From positions 1-64,000 of the forward strand of contig CAXXOZ010000022.1 in the NCBI GenBank assembly GCA_963676435.2: a stretch of DNA of 64,000 nucleotides, given 5' to 3'. The number at the start of each line of letters is the position of its first letter. Positions within the stretch are counted from its first letter, which is position 1. Both the position numbers and the translations under genes were made by a program. This DNA comes from CAXXOZ01 sp963676435. GTDB lineage: Bacteria; Bacillota; Clostridia; Lachnospirales; Lachnospiraceae. The notes below the pieces were generated by a model that saw nothing but the letters and a program-made list of their open reading frames with translations, had not been told where the DNA came from and made no database searches. Of this stretch, positions 43,603 to 52,715 are shown piece after piece.

Positions 43603-46167
43603 TTATTTTAAATATTTCTTCTCAAATTTACTTAGTGGCATAGGTTTTCCAAAATAAAACCCCTGAACCATCTCAACATTCATCGCTTTTAAAAGATTTA
43701 ACTGTTTTTTAGTTTCAACACCTTCTACACACAAGTTTATTCCCAGTTCTTTTGAAAGTTCTGATATTAACCTAACAAAACTTTTTGAGTATGTATCAGT
43801 ATTAATATCTCTTATAAATGCTCTATCTACCTTTATTGTATCAAAATTCATTTCTTTTATATAGCTTAAAGATGAATATCCAATACCAAAATCATCAAGC
43901 GCTACTTTTATTCCAAGCGTTCTGATATTATTTATAATTCTTTTCATTCTAGACATATCATTAATAGCAAAATTTTCTGTGATTTCTAAAACTAGTTTTG
44001 ACGGATTTATCCCTGATTTTTTAACAATGTTATCTATCACTTCTACAATATCATTTTGCAAAAGCTGTATCACTGAAAGATTGACATTTATTTTCATATC
44101 GTAACCCATGTCTGACCAGCGCCTATTTATTTCACAAGCTTTTTCAAGTACATATTCTCCAATTTGTACTATAAGCCCTAAATGCTCTGCTAAAGGAATA
44201 AATTCTCCTGGCATAATAAAACCTAAATTACTATTATTCCACCTTAATAATGCTTCTCCACCTACACATTTACCTGTTTCAATATCAATCATTGGTTGAA
44301 GATATATTTCAAATTCATCACAACCTAATGCTACAGCAAGTCGCATATTTTTTTCAATATCTAATCTTTCGTATGTTACTTTCTCTTCACCAAAGTTATA
44401 AAACTTATACCCATTCTTTCCTGAATTTTTAGCATCATACATAGCTATGTCAGCCTTTTTAACAAGATCATTTACATTGCTTCCATCTCTAGGAAATCTT
44501 ACAACTCCCATACTCATTGTACAAAAATACTCAGTATCATTTAAGTACCAAGGTTTTGAGAAAAGCTCCTGAATACTGTTTAGTATATTATCCATCTTGT
44601 CATAATGTTCAGGTCTAACAAGAATCAAGAATTCATCTCCACCTAAACGATAACAGTTACCATAAACTCCATCAATATTTTGAAGACCATTAGATACCAT
44701 TCTTAAAAGAATATCTCCATACTGATGTCCCAAACCATCATTTATATGTTTAAAATTATCCAGATCTATAAACATAACCGCGCCGTTTGTATCGTTTTCT
44801 TCTGCTTCTTGTATACAAAGGGCAAGATCCTCTTCACTTCTTCTTCTATTGTATAAACCTGTAAGAAAGTCATTGTTTGCCTGAAATTCAATCTTTTTTT
44901 GATATTTTTTCTTTTCAGTAATATCAGTTATTACACACAAAGAAACTCTTTTACCATCAATCCATGTTATGTCATTATTTGAAACCTCAAACCAAGATTC
45001 ACTTTCTTCTTTATATATTTCAAAAAAACTACTTGATTTTGAAAGTATTTTACAGTCTTTACATTCATCTACGAAATCACCCATATGATAATCCCAACAG
45101 TGCTTACCATTCATATCTTTTCCAGCAAGTTCTTTAAATAAATCATTACAAAATAGTATTTTTTTACTTACTTTATCTACAACATATAATGCACTTCCCA
45201 TATTATTTAATATTTCTTTTAGGGCACTATATGAACTTGCTAAAGAATTTTGAGAAATTCTTCTATAAATAATGCTCTGTAACATTCTAGAAATATCAGT
45301 TAAAAAGCCAACAGTTTCTTCGTCCCATTTTCTATCCATAGAATCATCAAAAAAACTTGCAAACATTTCCACCTGATTATTTACCATAATTGGTATTGTC
45401 AGGTATGCCTGAGCATCTGAATATTTCATAAGTTTTTTAAATTCCCCTTTATTATCACCAGGTGAAATAATAATTATATCAGTGCTAGTTTTATGAACAT
45501 CATCTACTATACTCTGTTCATAATCGGTATATCTTTTGGCATCTTCCCTAGACCATTCACCTAATACTTCAAAGAGACCATCAGTGTTTTGTCTTGTTAA
45601 AACAGCATTTTTTATACCTAAATACTCTCCTGTTGTCTGTAAAACTTCCTTTAAAATCTTTTCAAATTCCAAATCCGATTCTAAGAGGTTTATTATCTTT
45701 GTAAGGGTTGAATTTCTTTCAATTCCATTTTCTATTGCAACTACTGCTTCATCTTTTTTCTTGTTTTCGATAAAAAAGTTAACACTATTAGAAGTATCAA
45801 TAATTATTGTTTCTCCATAGTCTTTGTCTTTATCTTTTATAATTCTTGTGAATTCACTAACCAAAATAACAGAGCCTTCTTTATTTCCAGCTCTGTATGT
45901 TGATTCGTACTCATCTTGTACATTGTTATTAAAGTTTTCTAATGCTTTTTTTAGTCTGATTTGTTCTGATTCAGTTCTGATTTTAATAAGTTCTTGTATA
46001 TCACTTTTTAAGATTTTTTCATTCAATCCTAAAATCGAAATACTTTTAGAAACATATGTCAAAGAAGATTCGTAGGGAATTCCTTCCCAACGAATCATAA
46101 TAATATTTTTATTAATACCAGTGTCTTTATTGTTGATTACTACATTCCTGTCATCTTTTTTAATCAT
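43603..46167 (-). CDS. Cytoplasmic GAF-PAS-GGDEF-EAL protein (c-di-GMP synthesis/breakdown)
   Basis: 854 residues from the ATG at 46167 (AAGGA 10 bases upstream). No membrane helix. Domains: an N-terminal region of about 140 residues of unknown type, GAF-like (about 160-310), PAS-like (about 320-425) with a Cys cluster, GGDEF (about 435-590, intact RLGGDEF) and EAL (about 610-854, with GEALLRW, DDFGIGYSSL, KVDRAFI and EGVET all conserved). Both active sites look complete, so one may dominate depending on the signal. The PAS part holds CNDLF, HCWDYH and ECKDCKIL, a set able to bind metal or a cluster. The next gene is purH. Confidence 0.93.
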   Translation of the reverse strand: MIKKDDRNVVINNKDTGINKNIIMIRWEGIPYESSLTYVSKSISILGLNEKILKSDIQELIKIRTESEQIRLKKALENFNNNVQDEYESTYRAGNKEGSVILVSEFTRIIKDKDKDYGETIIIDTSNSVNFFIENKKKDEAVVAIENGIERNSTLTKIINLLESDLEFEKILKEVLQTTGEYLGIKNAVLTRQNTDGLFEVLGEWSREDAKRYTDYEQSIVDDVHKTSTDIIIISPGDNKGEFKKLMKYSDAQAYLTIPIMVNNQVEMFASFFDDSMDRKWDEETVGFLTDISRMLQSIIYRRISQNSLASSYSALKEILNNMGSALYVVDKVSKKILFCNDLFKELAGKDMNGKHCWDYHMGDFVDECKDCKILSKSSSFFEIYKEESESWFEVSNNDITWIDGKRVSLCVITDITEKKKYQKKIEFQANNDFLTGLYNRRRSEEDLALCIQEAEENDTNGAVMFIDLDNFKHINDGLGHQYGDILLRMVSNGLQNIDGVYGNCYRLGGDEFLILVRPEHYDKMDNILNSIQELFSKPWYLNDTEYFCTMSMGVVRFPRDGSNVNDLVKKADIAMYDAKNSGKNGYKFYNFGEEKVTYERLDIEKNMRLAVALGCDEFEIYLQPMIDIETGKCVGGEALLRWNNSNLGFIMPGEFIPLAEHLGLIVQIGEYVLEKACEINRRWSDMGYDMKINVNLSVIQLLQNDIVEVIDNIVKKSGINPSKLVLEITENFAINDMSRMKRIINNIRTLGIKVALDDFGIGYSSLSYIKEMNFDTIKVDRAFIRDINTDTYSKSFVRLISELSKELGINLCVEGVETKKQLNLLKAMNVEMVQGFYFGKPMPLSKFEKKYLK

Positions 46168-46212
46168 CAAATAATATTCCTTCATACGTAAAATAAAACA
46201 CTAATCGATTGT

Positions 46213-46241
46213 ATTTTAACATAAATTCATAAAAAGGACAA
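46213..46241 (-). promoter_or_regulatory. Likely promoter of the GGDEF-EAL gene
   Basis: Minus strand: TTGTCC (46241-46236), 17-base spacer, TAAAAT (46218-46213), in the short gap after guaB. Confidence 0.5.
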
Positions 46242-46254
46242 ACAGTAAATCGTT

Positions 46255-47709
46255 TTAAGCATCAACACTATAGTTAGGTGCTTCTTTTGTAATTTGAATG
46301 TCATGAGGATGACTTTCCTTTAAAGAAGCAGCTGTTATTTTAATGAATTTTGCTTCATTTATCAGGGCCTCAATATTACTAGCACCACAATAGCCCATTC
46401 CTGAACTTAATCCACCTATTAATTGGAATACCGTGTCTTCAACTGTTCCTTTATAGGCAACTCTACCCTCAACACCTTCTGGAACCAACTTTTTAGCCTC
46501 TGTCTGGAAATAGCGATCTTTGCTTCCATTTTCCATTGCAGCAATAGAACCCATACCTCTATATACTTTGTATTTTCTACCTTGAAATAATTCAAAAGTT
46601 CCAGGACTTTCATCACAACCAGCAAAGATACTTCCTAGCATACACACACTTGCTCCTGCTGCAATTGCTTTAGTTAAGTCTCCTGAGAATTTTATTCCAC
46701 CATCAGCAATAATTGGAATCCCATGATCTCTAGCTACTTCGTAGCAGTCCATTATTGCAGAAATCTGTGGTACTCCAATACCTGCAACAACTCTTGTTGT
46801 ACAGATAGAACCTGGTCCTATTCCTACTTTAACAGCATCTACTCCTGCGTCAATCAAGGCTTTTGTTCCTTCTCCCGTAGCAACATTTCCTGCCACTAAT
46901 GCAATATTTGGAAAATGTGCTTTTACATTTTTAACTGCTTCAATAATATTCATTGAGTGTCCATGAGCGGAATCCAAAACTATAACATCTACTTTTGATT
47001 TTTCCAAAGCTGCTACTCTATCTAGAATATTGGATGTTATTCCAACAGCAGCACCGCAAAGCAATCTTCCCTGCTCATCTTTAGCTGATAAAGGATATTT
47101 TATCTGCTTTTCTATATCTTTTATAGTAATTAACCCTTTAAGGTTGAAGTCTTCATCAACAATAGGTAGCTTTTCTTTTCTAGCTTTAGCTAAAATTGCT
47201 TTAGCCTCATCTAATGTTATTCCTTCTCTCGCTGTGATTAATCCTTCACTTGTCATAGATTCTTTGATCTTTTTTGAAAAATCTTCTTCAAACTTCAAGT
47301 CACGGTTTGTTATAATACCAACAAGCTTTTTACCTTCTGTAACTGGAACTCCTGAAATCCTGAATTTTCCCATTAGTTCATTTGCATCTTCTAATGTATG
47401 TTCAGGAGACAAAAAGAATGGGTCCGTAATAACTCCGTTTTCTGATCTTTTTACTTTATCGACTTCCTCTGCCTGGTCTTCTATAGACATATTTTTATGT
47501 ATAATACCGATACCACCCTGTCTAGCCATAGCAATAGCCATTCTGTGTTCAGTAACGGTATCCATTCCTGCACTCATCATAGGTATATTCAATTTAACAT
47601 TTTTTGTTAAATATGTTGATAAATCTATCATATTCGGTGTTACCTCAGAATATGCCGGCACCAATAATACGTCATCAAATGTAATTCCTTCGCCGATAAT
47701 TTTACCCAT
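46255..47709 (-). CDS. guaB: Inosine-5'-monophosphate dehydrogenase
   Basis: 484 residues, full length. A (beta/alpha)8 barrel interrupted by a CBS pair (about 93-205). GPGSICTTRVVAGIGVPQ holds the catalytic Cys, and the mobile flap ends with the Arg-Tyr in NGSKDRYFQ and EGVEGRVAYKG. It oxidises IMP to XMP, the committed step to GMP. Ribosome site GAGGAAA 3 bases before the ATG. An IS4-type element ends just upstream of its promoter. Convergence with purH and a c-di-GMP enzyme in one direction links GMP supply with signalling by position only. Confidence 0.96.
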   Translation of the reverse strand: MGKIIGEGITFDDVLLVPAYSEVTPNMIDLSTYLTKNVKLNIPMMSAGMDTVTEHRMAIAMARQGGIGIIHKNMSIEDQAEEVDKVKRSENGVITDPFFLSPEHTLEDANELMGKFRISGVPVTEGKKLVGIITNRDLKFEEDFSKKIKESMTSEGLITAREGITLDEAKAILAKARKEKLPIVDEDFNLKGLITIKDIEKQIKYPLSAKDEQGRLLCGAAVGITSNILDRVAALEKSKVDVIVLDSAHGHSMNIIEAVKNVKAHFPNIALVAGNVATGEGTKALIDAGVDAVKVGIGPGSICTTRVVAGIGVPQISAIMDCYEVARDHGIPIIADGGIKFSGDLTKAIAAGASVCMLGSIFAGCDESPGTFELFQGRKYKVYRGMGSIAAMENGSKDRYFQTEAKKLVPEGVEGRVAYKGTVEDTVFQLIGGLSSGMGYCGASNIEALINEAKFIKITAASLKESHPHDIQITKEAPNYSVDA

Positions 47710-47745
47710 CTTATTTCCTCACTTTCGTTTTATATATTAAGAGAA

Positions 47746-47774
47746 AGTTTATCAAATTTTTATAACAGTGTCAA
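47746..47774 (-). promoter_or_regulatory. guaB promoter
   Basis: Minus strand: TTGACA (47774-47769), 17-base spacer, TAAACT (47751-47746). The target duplication of the insertion sequence starts 4 bases upstream of the -35. Confidence 0.75.
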
Positions 47775-47786
47775 ACTGTTTTAATT

Positions 47787-49376
47787 CTTGAGTTTCCGTG
47801 TTTTTATCCACAGAGCTCCGATTCCATCATATTCGTTATAAACAACTTTATGAAAATGTCCAAAACATAAGGAATCTCATTCCTTTTTGATGTAAAATTA
47901 AGCTACCAAACAAAAAAGTTACTAAACAAAAAGAAAGGGATCCCTTATGGCTAATTTTACATCAAATACTTATACTTTGAAACGAAAAATTTTAACTTTT
48001 ACAAACAAAATTTCAAAACAGCTTCCTAAACCTGATAAAAAGTTTACTGCCGATATCACTTATGGCATGTTGGCTTCAGGCAGTTGTCTTTTAACAGATG
48101 TTTCTGACCAACTTCATGAATCAACAAAAAAGATTAACACGGTGGATCGTCTATCTCATCATCTTGAAAATGGAACGCCTCTTAAATCGGCTGCTTCTTA
48201 CTTGCGGACAATTAAAAAATGGGTGCCTGATGAACCTGTTATCTACATTGATGATAGTGATGTTATTAAACCTAGTGGTCACAAATTCGAAGCTCTTGGT
48301 ATTGTTAGAGATGGTTCTGCAAGTACATCAACTAAAAACATTTATAAAAAAGGCTATCATGTAACCGAGGCCTGTGTCCTTACTACCAGCAATCATCCAG
48401 TTAGCATATTTTCTCGTATTCATTCTTCTTCCGAAAAAAATTACAAATCAGCAAACACTATAACTTTTCATGCAATGGAACAAGGTGCTTCCATTTTTGG
48501 CAAAGCCACATTTGCTATGGATCGTGGCTATGACGACAACAAGATGTTTCTTAAATTAGATGAACTAAAACAAGATTATGTTATTCGTCTCAAGTCTAAC
48601 AGAAAACTTCTTTATCACAATAAATGGACAACAGCAACAGAACTTAGAAATCGTCGTAAAGGCAAGGTGAAAACTAATGTTTTCTATAAAGGCAAAGACC
48701 ATGAAGCTTATCTTTCGCATATTAAAGTACAAATCACTGCTTCCAGAAAAGATATATATCTTATTCTGGTGTATGGTATTACTGAACATCCAATGATGCT
48801 TGCTACTAACAAAGAAATAAAGTCTAAAGATGATGTGATAAAAGTAGCAAGAACTTATTTTTCACGCTGGAAAATCGAAGAATATTTCCGCTGTAAAAAG
48901 CAAATGTTCCAGTTTGAAAACTTTCGTGTGCGTAAGCTGAAAGCCATTAACGCACTTAACTTTTATATCTCCTTATGTATGGCATTTCTTGCAATGATTT
49001 CTATGGAATCAGAAACAAATGCTCTTAAGGTACAGATTATAAAAACAGCAGATCCAATCAAGCAAAAAGTGTTTTTCTGCTATTATCGATTAGCAAAAGG
49101 AATCACTGGCATACTTTCATATGCAAAAATAGGTGTCCGGCTTTGGTTTCGAACGAAACGTCCGAAGTACTATCAACTTAGCCTAAAGTTAGTTGCATAA
49201 ACATACTTGTGCCCTTTGGGTATAAAGAATATTTCTTTAAAAAGTCCGGTTAATAATGGGGCTTATTCAATTACTTCTACTCGGTTGTGCTGTCATTCGA
49301 TATCTTCAAAAATCAGCTGGATTGACACTTTGAGAAGATATATTCATTCTAGAATTACATTTCACGGAAACTCAAG
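47787..49376 (+). mobile_element. IS4-family insertion sequence with 14-bp perfect inverted repeats
   Basis: 1590 bp. Ends are the perfect inverted repeat CTTGAGTTTCCGTG (47787-47800) and its complement (49363-49376). Identical 9-bp flanks GTTTTAATT (47778-47786 and 49377-49385) are the target-site duplication. One transposase gene lies within. It separates guaB from coaBC. Everything needed for movement looks intact. Confidence 0.93.
47947..49200 (+). CDS. IS4-family DDE transposase
   Basis: 417 residues, one frame. The catalytic acids are in YIDDSDVIKPSGHKFEALG (first Asp), FAMDRGYDDNKMF (second Asp) and RTYFSRWKIEEYFRCKKQ, where the Glu follows the YREK-like pattern of IS4 elements. ATG follows AAAGGGA. 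It catalyses cut-and-paste movement of the element. No frameshift or stop, so probably functional. Confidence 0.93.
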   Translation: MANFTSNTYTLKRKILTFTNKISKQLPKPDKKFTADITYGMLASGSCLLTDVSDQLHESTKKINTVDRLSHHLENGTPLKSAASYLRTIKKWVPDEPVIYIDDSDVIKPSGHKFEALGIVRDGSASTSTKNIYKKGYHVTEACVLTTSNHPVSIFSRIHSSSEKNYKSANTITFHAMEQGASIFGKATFAMDRGYDDNKMFLKLDELKQDYVIRLKSNRKLLYHNKWTTATELRNRRKGKVKTNVFYKGKDHEAYLSHIKVQITASRKDIYLILVYGITEHPMMLATNKEIKSKDDVIKVARTYFSRWKIEEYFRCKKQMFQFENFRVRKLKAINALNFYISLCMAFLAMISMESETNALKVQIIKTADPIKQKVFFCYYRLAKGITGILSYAKIGVRLWFRTKRPKYYQLSLKLVA

Positions 49377-49424
49377 GTTTTAATTAATAAACAATATAAT
49401 GAGTGTTGTCATAAATACTACATA

Positions 49425-50621
49425 TTATGCTTTCATTTCTTTTTGAATTTTATCAATTATCACCTTAGCAATTTCTTCTTTTGACATCAAAGGAATATCT
49501 TCTTCATTATCTTTTGTTATAAGTGTTACTATGTTTGTATCTACTCCAAATCCGGCACCTGCTTGTTTTAAGTTATTAGCAACTATCATGTCAACTTTTT
49601 TATTAACAAGTTTTTTCCTTGAATTTTCTATCATATTCTCTGTTTCCATTGAAAAGCCACAAATGAATTGATTTGATTTTTTATTTTCACCCAAATAACT
49701 TAATATATCAGTAGTTTTTGACAAGCTAATACTTGTTTGATCATTACTTTTTTTAATTTTTTCTTCACAATATTCTACTGGAGTATAATCCGACACTGCT
49801 CCAGCTTTTATAATAATATCCATATCCCCAGATACTTCTTTTATCTTTTCAAACATTTCGTTTGCACTAACTGCTTCAATAACTTTTACAAACATAGGCT
49901 CTTTTATGCAGGTACTTGCCTTTACAAGAAATACATTAGCTCCCCTCATAACTGCACATCTTGCTAGAGCAAATCCCATTTTGCCTGTAGAGTCATTAGA
50001 TATGTATCTTACAGGATCCATATATTCTTTTGTAGCTCCTGCTGATATAAGAATATTAACTCCTAACATATCCTTTTCATATTGTATCTCTTTTAATATA
50101 TATTCTAACAATACCTCTTCATCAGGCATCTTTCCAACACCAAAATCTCCACAGGCAAGTCTACCCTTATCAGGTGAAATAATTTCATATTCGTAGCCTT
50201 GTAGTTTTTTCAAATTATCCTGTAGTATAGGGTTCAAAAACATTTTCGTGTTCATTGCTGGTGCTATTACCTTTTTACAGTTACAAGCCATAAATGTTGT
50301 AGTCAACATATCATCTGCAATCCCATTTGCAAGTTTTCCAATAACATTAGCACTTGCCGGTGCAACCAAAAATAAATCTGCTTTATCTGCCAAAGAAACA
50401 TGTCCTACATTGTAATCAAAGTTTCTATCAAATGTGTCTACTATACATTTATTATTTGTCAAGGTTTCAAAAGTGATTGGATTTATAAAATTTGTTGCAT
50501 TCTTCGTCATAATTACATGCACATCACAGTTTTGCTTTACTAACATACTTACTAGATTTGCAATTTTGTATGCAGCAATACTGCCTGTGACACCAATAAT
50601 AACCGTTTTATTGCTTAACAT
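49425..50621 (-). CDS. coaBC: Phosphopantothenoylcysteine decarboxylase / phosphopantothenate-cysteine ligase
   Basis: 398 residues. N-terminal flavoprotein CoaC (1 to about 185): GSIAAYKIANL, the catalytic His in NVGHVSLADKADLFLVAPAS and PAMNTKMF. C-terminal CoaB (about 188-398): ILISAGATKEYMDPVRYISN and FSMETEN. Together they turn 4'-phosphopantothenate and Cys into 4'-phosphopantetheine. The start ATG lies within the last codons of panD (7-base overlap). It ends the pantothenate operon. The kinase step between PanC and CoaBC is not encoded here. Confidence 0.95.
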   Translation of the reverse strand: MLSNKTVIIGVTGSIAAYKIANLVSMLVKQNCDVHVIMTKNATNFINPITFETLTNNKCIVDTFDRNFDYNVGHVSLADKADLFLVAPASANVIGKLANGIADDMLTTTFMACNCKKVIAPAMNTKMFLNPILQDNLKKLQGYEYEIISPDKGRLACGDFGVGKMPDEEVLLEYILKEIQYEKDMLGVNILISAGATKEYMDPVRYISNDSTGKMGFALARCAVMRGANVFLVKASTCIKEPMFVKVIEAVSANEMFEKIKEVSGDMDIIIKAGAVSDYTPVEYCEEKIKKSNDQTSISLSKTTDILSYLGENKKSNQFICGFSMETENMIENSRKKLVNKKVDMIVANNLKQAGAGFGVDTNIVTLITKDNEEDIPLMSKEEIAKVIIDKIQKEMKA

Positions 50622-51013
50622 ATATTTTCCTCTCCCAAAACACCATGTTTTTCATATGATGCAACTTTTGAAATTTGATTTTCATCATTTACAAATACAA
50701 CTTTGGGTTTATGATTTTTTATCTCTTTTTCTTCCAAAGAACAATAAGCCATAATGATTACATGATCCCCAGGCAAAACCATTCTTGCTGCTGCACCATT
50801 AAGACAAATCATACCTGAATTTGGTTCACCTGAAATCGTATAGGTTTCAAATCTGTTACCATTTTCAATATTTACAACCTGAACATATTCATATTCATAT
50901 ATTCCTGCTGCTTTCATTAACACTGGATCAACAGTTATACTTCCAACATAATTTAATTCAGCCTGAGTAACTTTAGCTCTATGAATTTTCCCTTTTAACA
51001 TTTTAATATGCAT
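50615..51013 (-). CDS. panD: Aspartate 1-decarboxylase (pyruvoyl enzyme precursor)
   Basis: 132 residues from the ATG at 51013, giving MHIKMLKGKIHRAKVTQAEL like the family; a GTG at 51022 would overlap the panC stop. Self-cleavage occurs at Gly24-Ser25 in YVGSITVD, creating the pyruvoyl cofactor. Conserved GNRFETYTI and LNGAAARMVLPGDHVIIMAY follow. It makes beta-alanine for PanC, the neighbouring gene. Overlaps coaBC by 7 bases, so coupled translation is likely. Confidence 0.95.
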   Translation of the reverse strand: MHIKMLKGKIHRAKVTQAELNYVGSITVDPVLMKAAGIYEYEYVQVVNIENGNRFETYTISGEPNSGMICLNGAAARMVLPGDHVIIMAYCSLEEKEIKNHKPKVVFVNDENQISKVASYEKHGVLGEENIC

Positions 51014-51018
51014 ATCAA

Positions 51019-51870
51019 TCACATCCCACTACTTATAATAAAGTTATCTATTAGTCTTGTTTTTCCAAAATAGACTGCAACCGCAGTTAAAATCGGTCCA
51101 TCTATAAAATCCATTTTTTTTATCTGAGGAAAACTTACTATATCAACATAGTCAATTTTCGCCAAAGGTTCTTCTTCTATTAGATTTATTATAAGATTTT
51201 TTACAATCTTAGTATCTTTTTCTCCTGATAAAACTAAATCTTTTCCAATCTTTAAAGCTCTGTTTAAAACAAGTGCAGCTTTTCGTTCTTCATTACTTAA
51301 ATATGTATTTCTTGAACTCATAGCCAGTCCATCTTCTTCACGGATAATTTCACAGCCTATAACTTCAATACCAAAATTTAAATCCTTTACCATCTGGGTA
51401 ATTACTGCAAGCTGTTGAGCATCCTTTTTTCCAAAATATGCTCTATCAGGAGTAGTTATTAAAAACAACTTTGAAACCACAGTACAGACCCCTTTAAAAT
51501 GTCCCTCTCTGCTTTTTCCACAAAGTTCCATTGCTGGTTCTCTTAAGTCAACAAAAGTTGTGAAGTCATCATTGTACATTTCTTCTCTTTCAGGATTAAA
51601 TATAATATCTGCACCTTTTTCTTCACATATTATCGAATCTCTTTTTAAATCCCTTGGATAAACATCAAAGTCTTCACCTTTTCCAAACTGTATTGGATTA
51701 ACAAATATGCTTACTATGACTTTATCATTTTCAAGTTTTGCTTTTTCAATAAGACTTGCATGACCTTGATGTAAAAAACCCATGGTTGGAACAAACCCTA
51801 TTGAAAGTCCTTGCTTTCTCCACTCTTTTGTTGTTTCTCTGATTTCTTTTATTGTCTTAATGATTTTCAT
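51019..51870 (-). CDS. panC: Pantothenate synthetase (pantoate-beta-alanine ligase)
   Basis: 283 residues. The HIGH-type motif is in VPTMGFLHQGHASLI, pantoate-binding FVNPIQFG follows, then CTVVSKLF, YFGKKDAQQL and the KMSKS-like MSSRNTYLS. It joins pantoate and beta-alanine using ATP. Its ATG shares one base with the panB stop (TAATG), and panD starts six bases before its own end region, so the pan genes form one tightly coupled operon. Confidence 0.97.
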   Translation of the reverse strand: MKIIKTIKEIRETTKEWRKQGLSIGFVPTMGFLHQGHASLIEKAKLENDKVIVSIFVNPIQFGKGEDFDVYPRDLKRDSIICEEKGADIIFNPEREEMYNDDFTTFVDLREPAMELCGKSREGHFKGVCTVVSKLFLITTPDRAYFGKKDAQQLAVITQMVKDLNFGIEVIGCEIIREEDGLAMSSRNTYLSNEERKAALVLNRALKIGKDLVLSGEKDTKIVKNLIINLIEEEPLAKIDYVDIVSFPQIKKMDFIDGPILTAVAVYFGKTRLIDNFIISSGM

Positions 51871-52715
51871 TATTTTGTTTCCTCTGATTTTTTAAGCTTT
51901 TCAATGATTGTTTCGTCCATTGTAAAGATATGTTTTTCTTCAGGGAACTTTTGTTCCTTTACTTCGTTTACATAGCTTTCAAAAGCTCCTCTTACTTCTT
52001 TTCCTAACTCTCTATATACTTTTGCAAATTTCGGTGTGAAGTCTGAGAAAAGTCCCAACGCATCCTGATAAACTAATACCTGTCCATCACATCCTCTTCC
52101 TGCACCAATTCCAATTGTAGGAATACTTATGTTTTCTGATATATATGTTGATAAAGCTTCTGGTACACATTCTAAAACTATCGCAAATGCACCTGCTGCT
52201 TCAACCGCTTTTGCTTCATCCAGTAATTTTTTTGAAGCTGCCTCTTCTTTACCCTGGACTTTATATCCACCAAATGCATTAACAGATTGAGGTGTTAAAC
52301 CTAAATGAGCACAAACAGGAATCGACGCATCAACAATTGCTTTTATCTGTTCACAAACTTCAAGTCCTCCTTCAAGTTTAACTGCCTGAGCACATCCTTC
52401 TTTTATAAGTCTTCCTGCGTTTACAACTGCATCGTAAACACTTGTCTGATAAGACATAAAAGGCATATCCGCCACAACTAAAGCATTTTTTGCCCCTCTT
52501 GTAACTGCTCTAGTATGATGTATCATATCTTCCATTGTCACACTAAGGGTGTCTGGATATCCAAGACATACCATTCCAAGTGAATCTCCAACTAATATAG
52601 AATTAACTCCAGACTCATCTATTAATTTAGCCATTGAGTAATCATAAGCTGTTAGCATTGTTAATTTTTCTTTTTTTTGTTTTGCTTCTCTAAATGTAAC
52701 TACTGTGTTTTTCAT
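51870..52715 (-). CDS. panB: 3-methyl-2-oxobutanoate hydroxymethyltransferase
   Basis: 281 residues. Typical VGDSLGMVCLGYPDTLSVTM, ADMPFMSYQ, VKLEGG, HLGLTPQSVNAFGGYKVQGK and IGAGRGCDGQVLV stretches, with the metal-binding Asp and catalytic Glu included. It forms ketopantoate from 2-oxoisovalerate and methylene-tetrahydrofolate, the first step to pantothenate. Its start overlaps the upstream DUF2520 gene by 4 bases (ATGA) and its stop overlaps panC by one. Confidence 0.97.
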   Translation of the reverse strand: MKNTVVTFREAKQKKEKLTMLTAYDYSMAKLIDESGVNSILVGDSLGMVCLGYPDTLSVTMEDMIHHTRAVTRGAKNALVVADMPFMSYQTSVYDAVVNAGRLIKEGCAQAVKLEGGLEVCEQIKAIVDASIPVCAHLGLTPQSVNAFGGYKVQGKEEAASKKLLDEAKAVEAAGAFAIVLECVPEALSTYISENISIPTIGIGAGRGCDGQVLVYQDALGLFSDFTPKFAKVYRELGKEVRGAFESYVNEVKEQKFPEEKHIFTMDETIIEKLKKSEETK

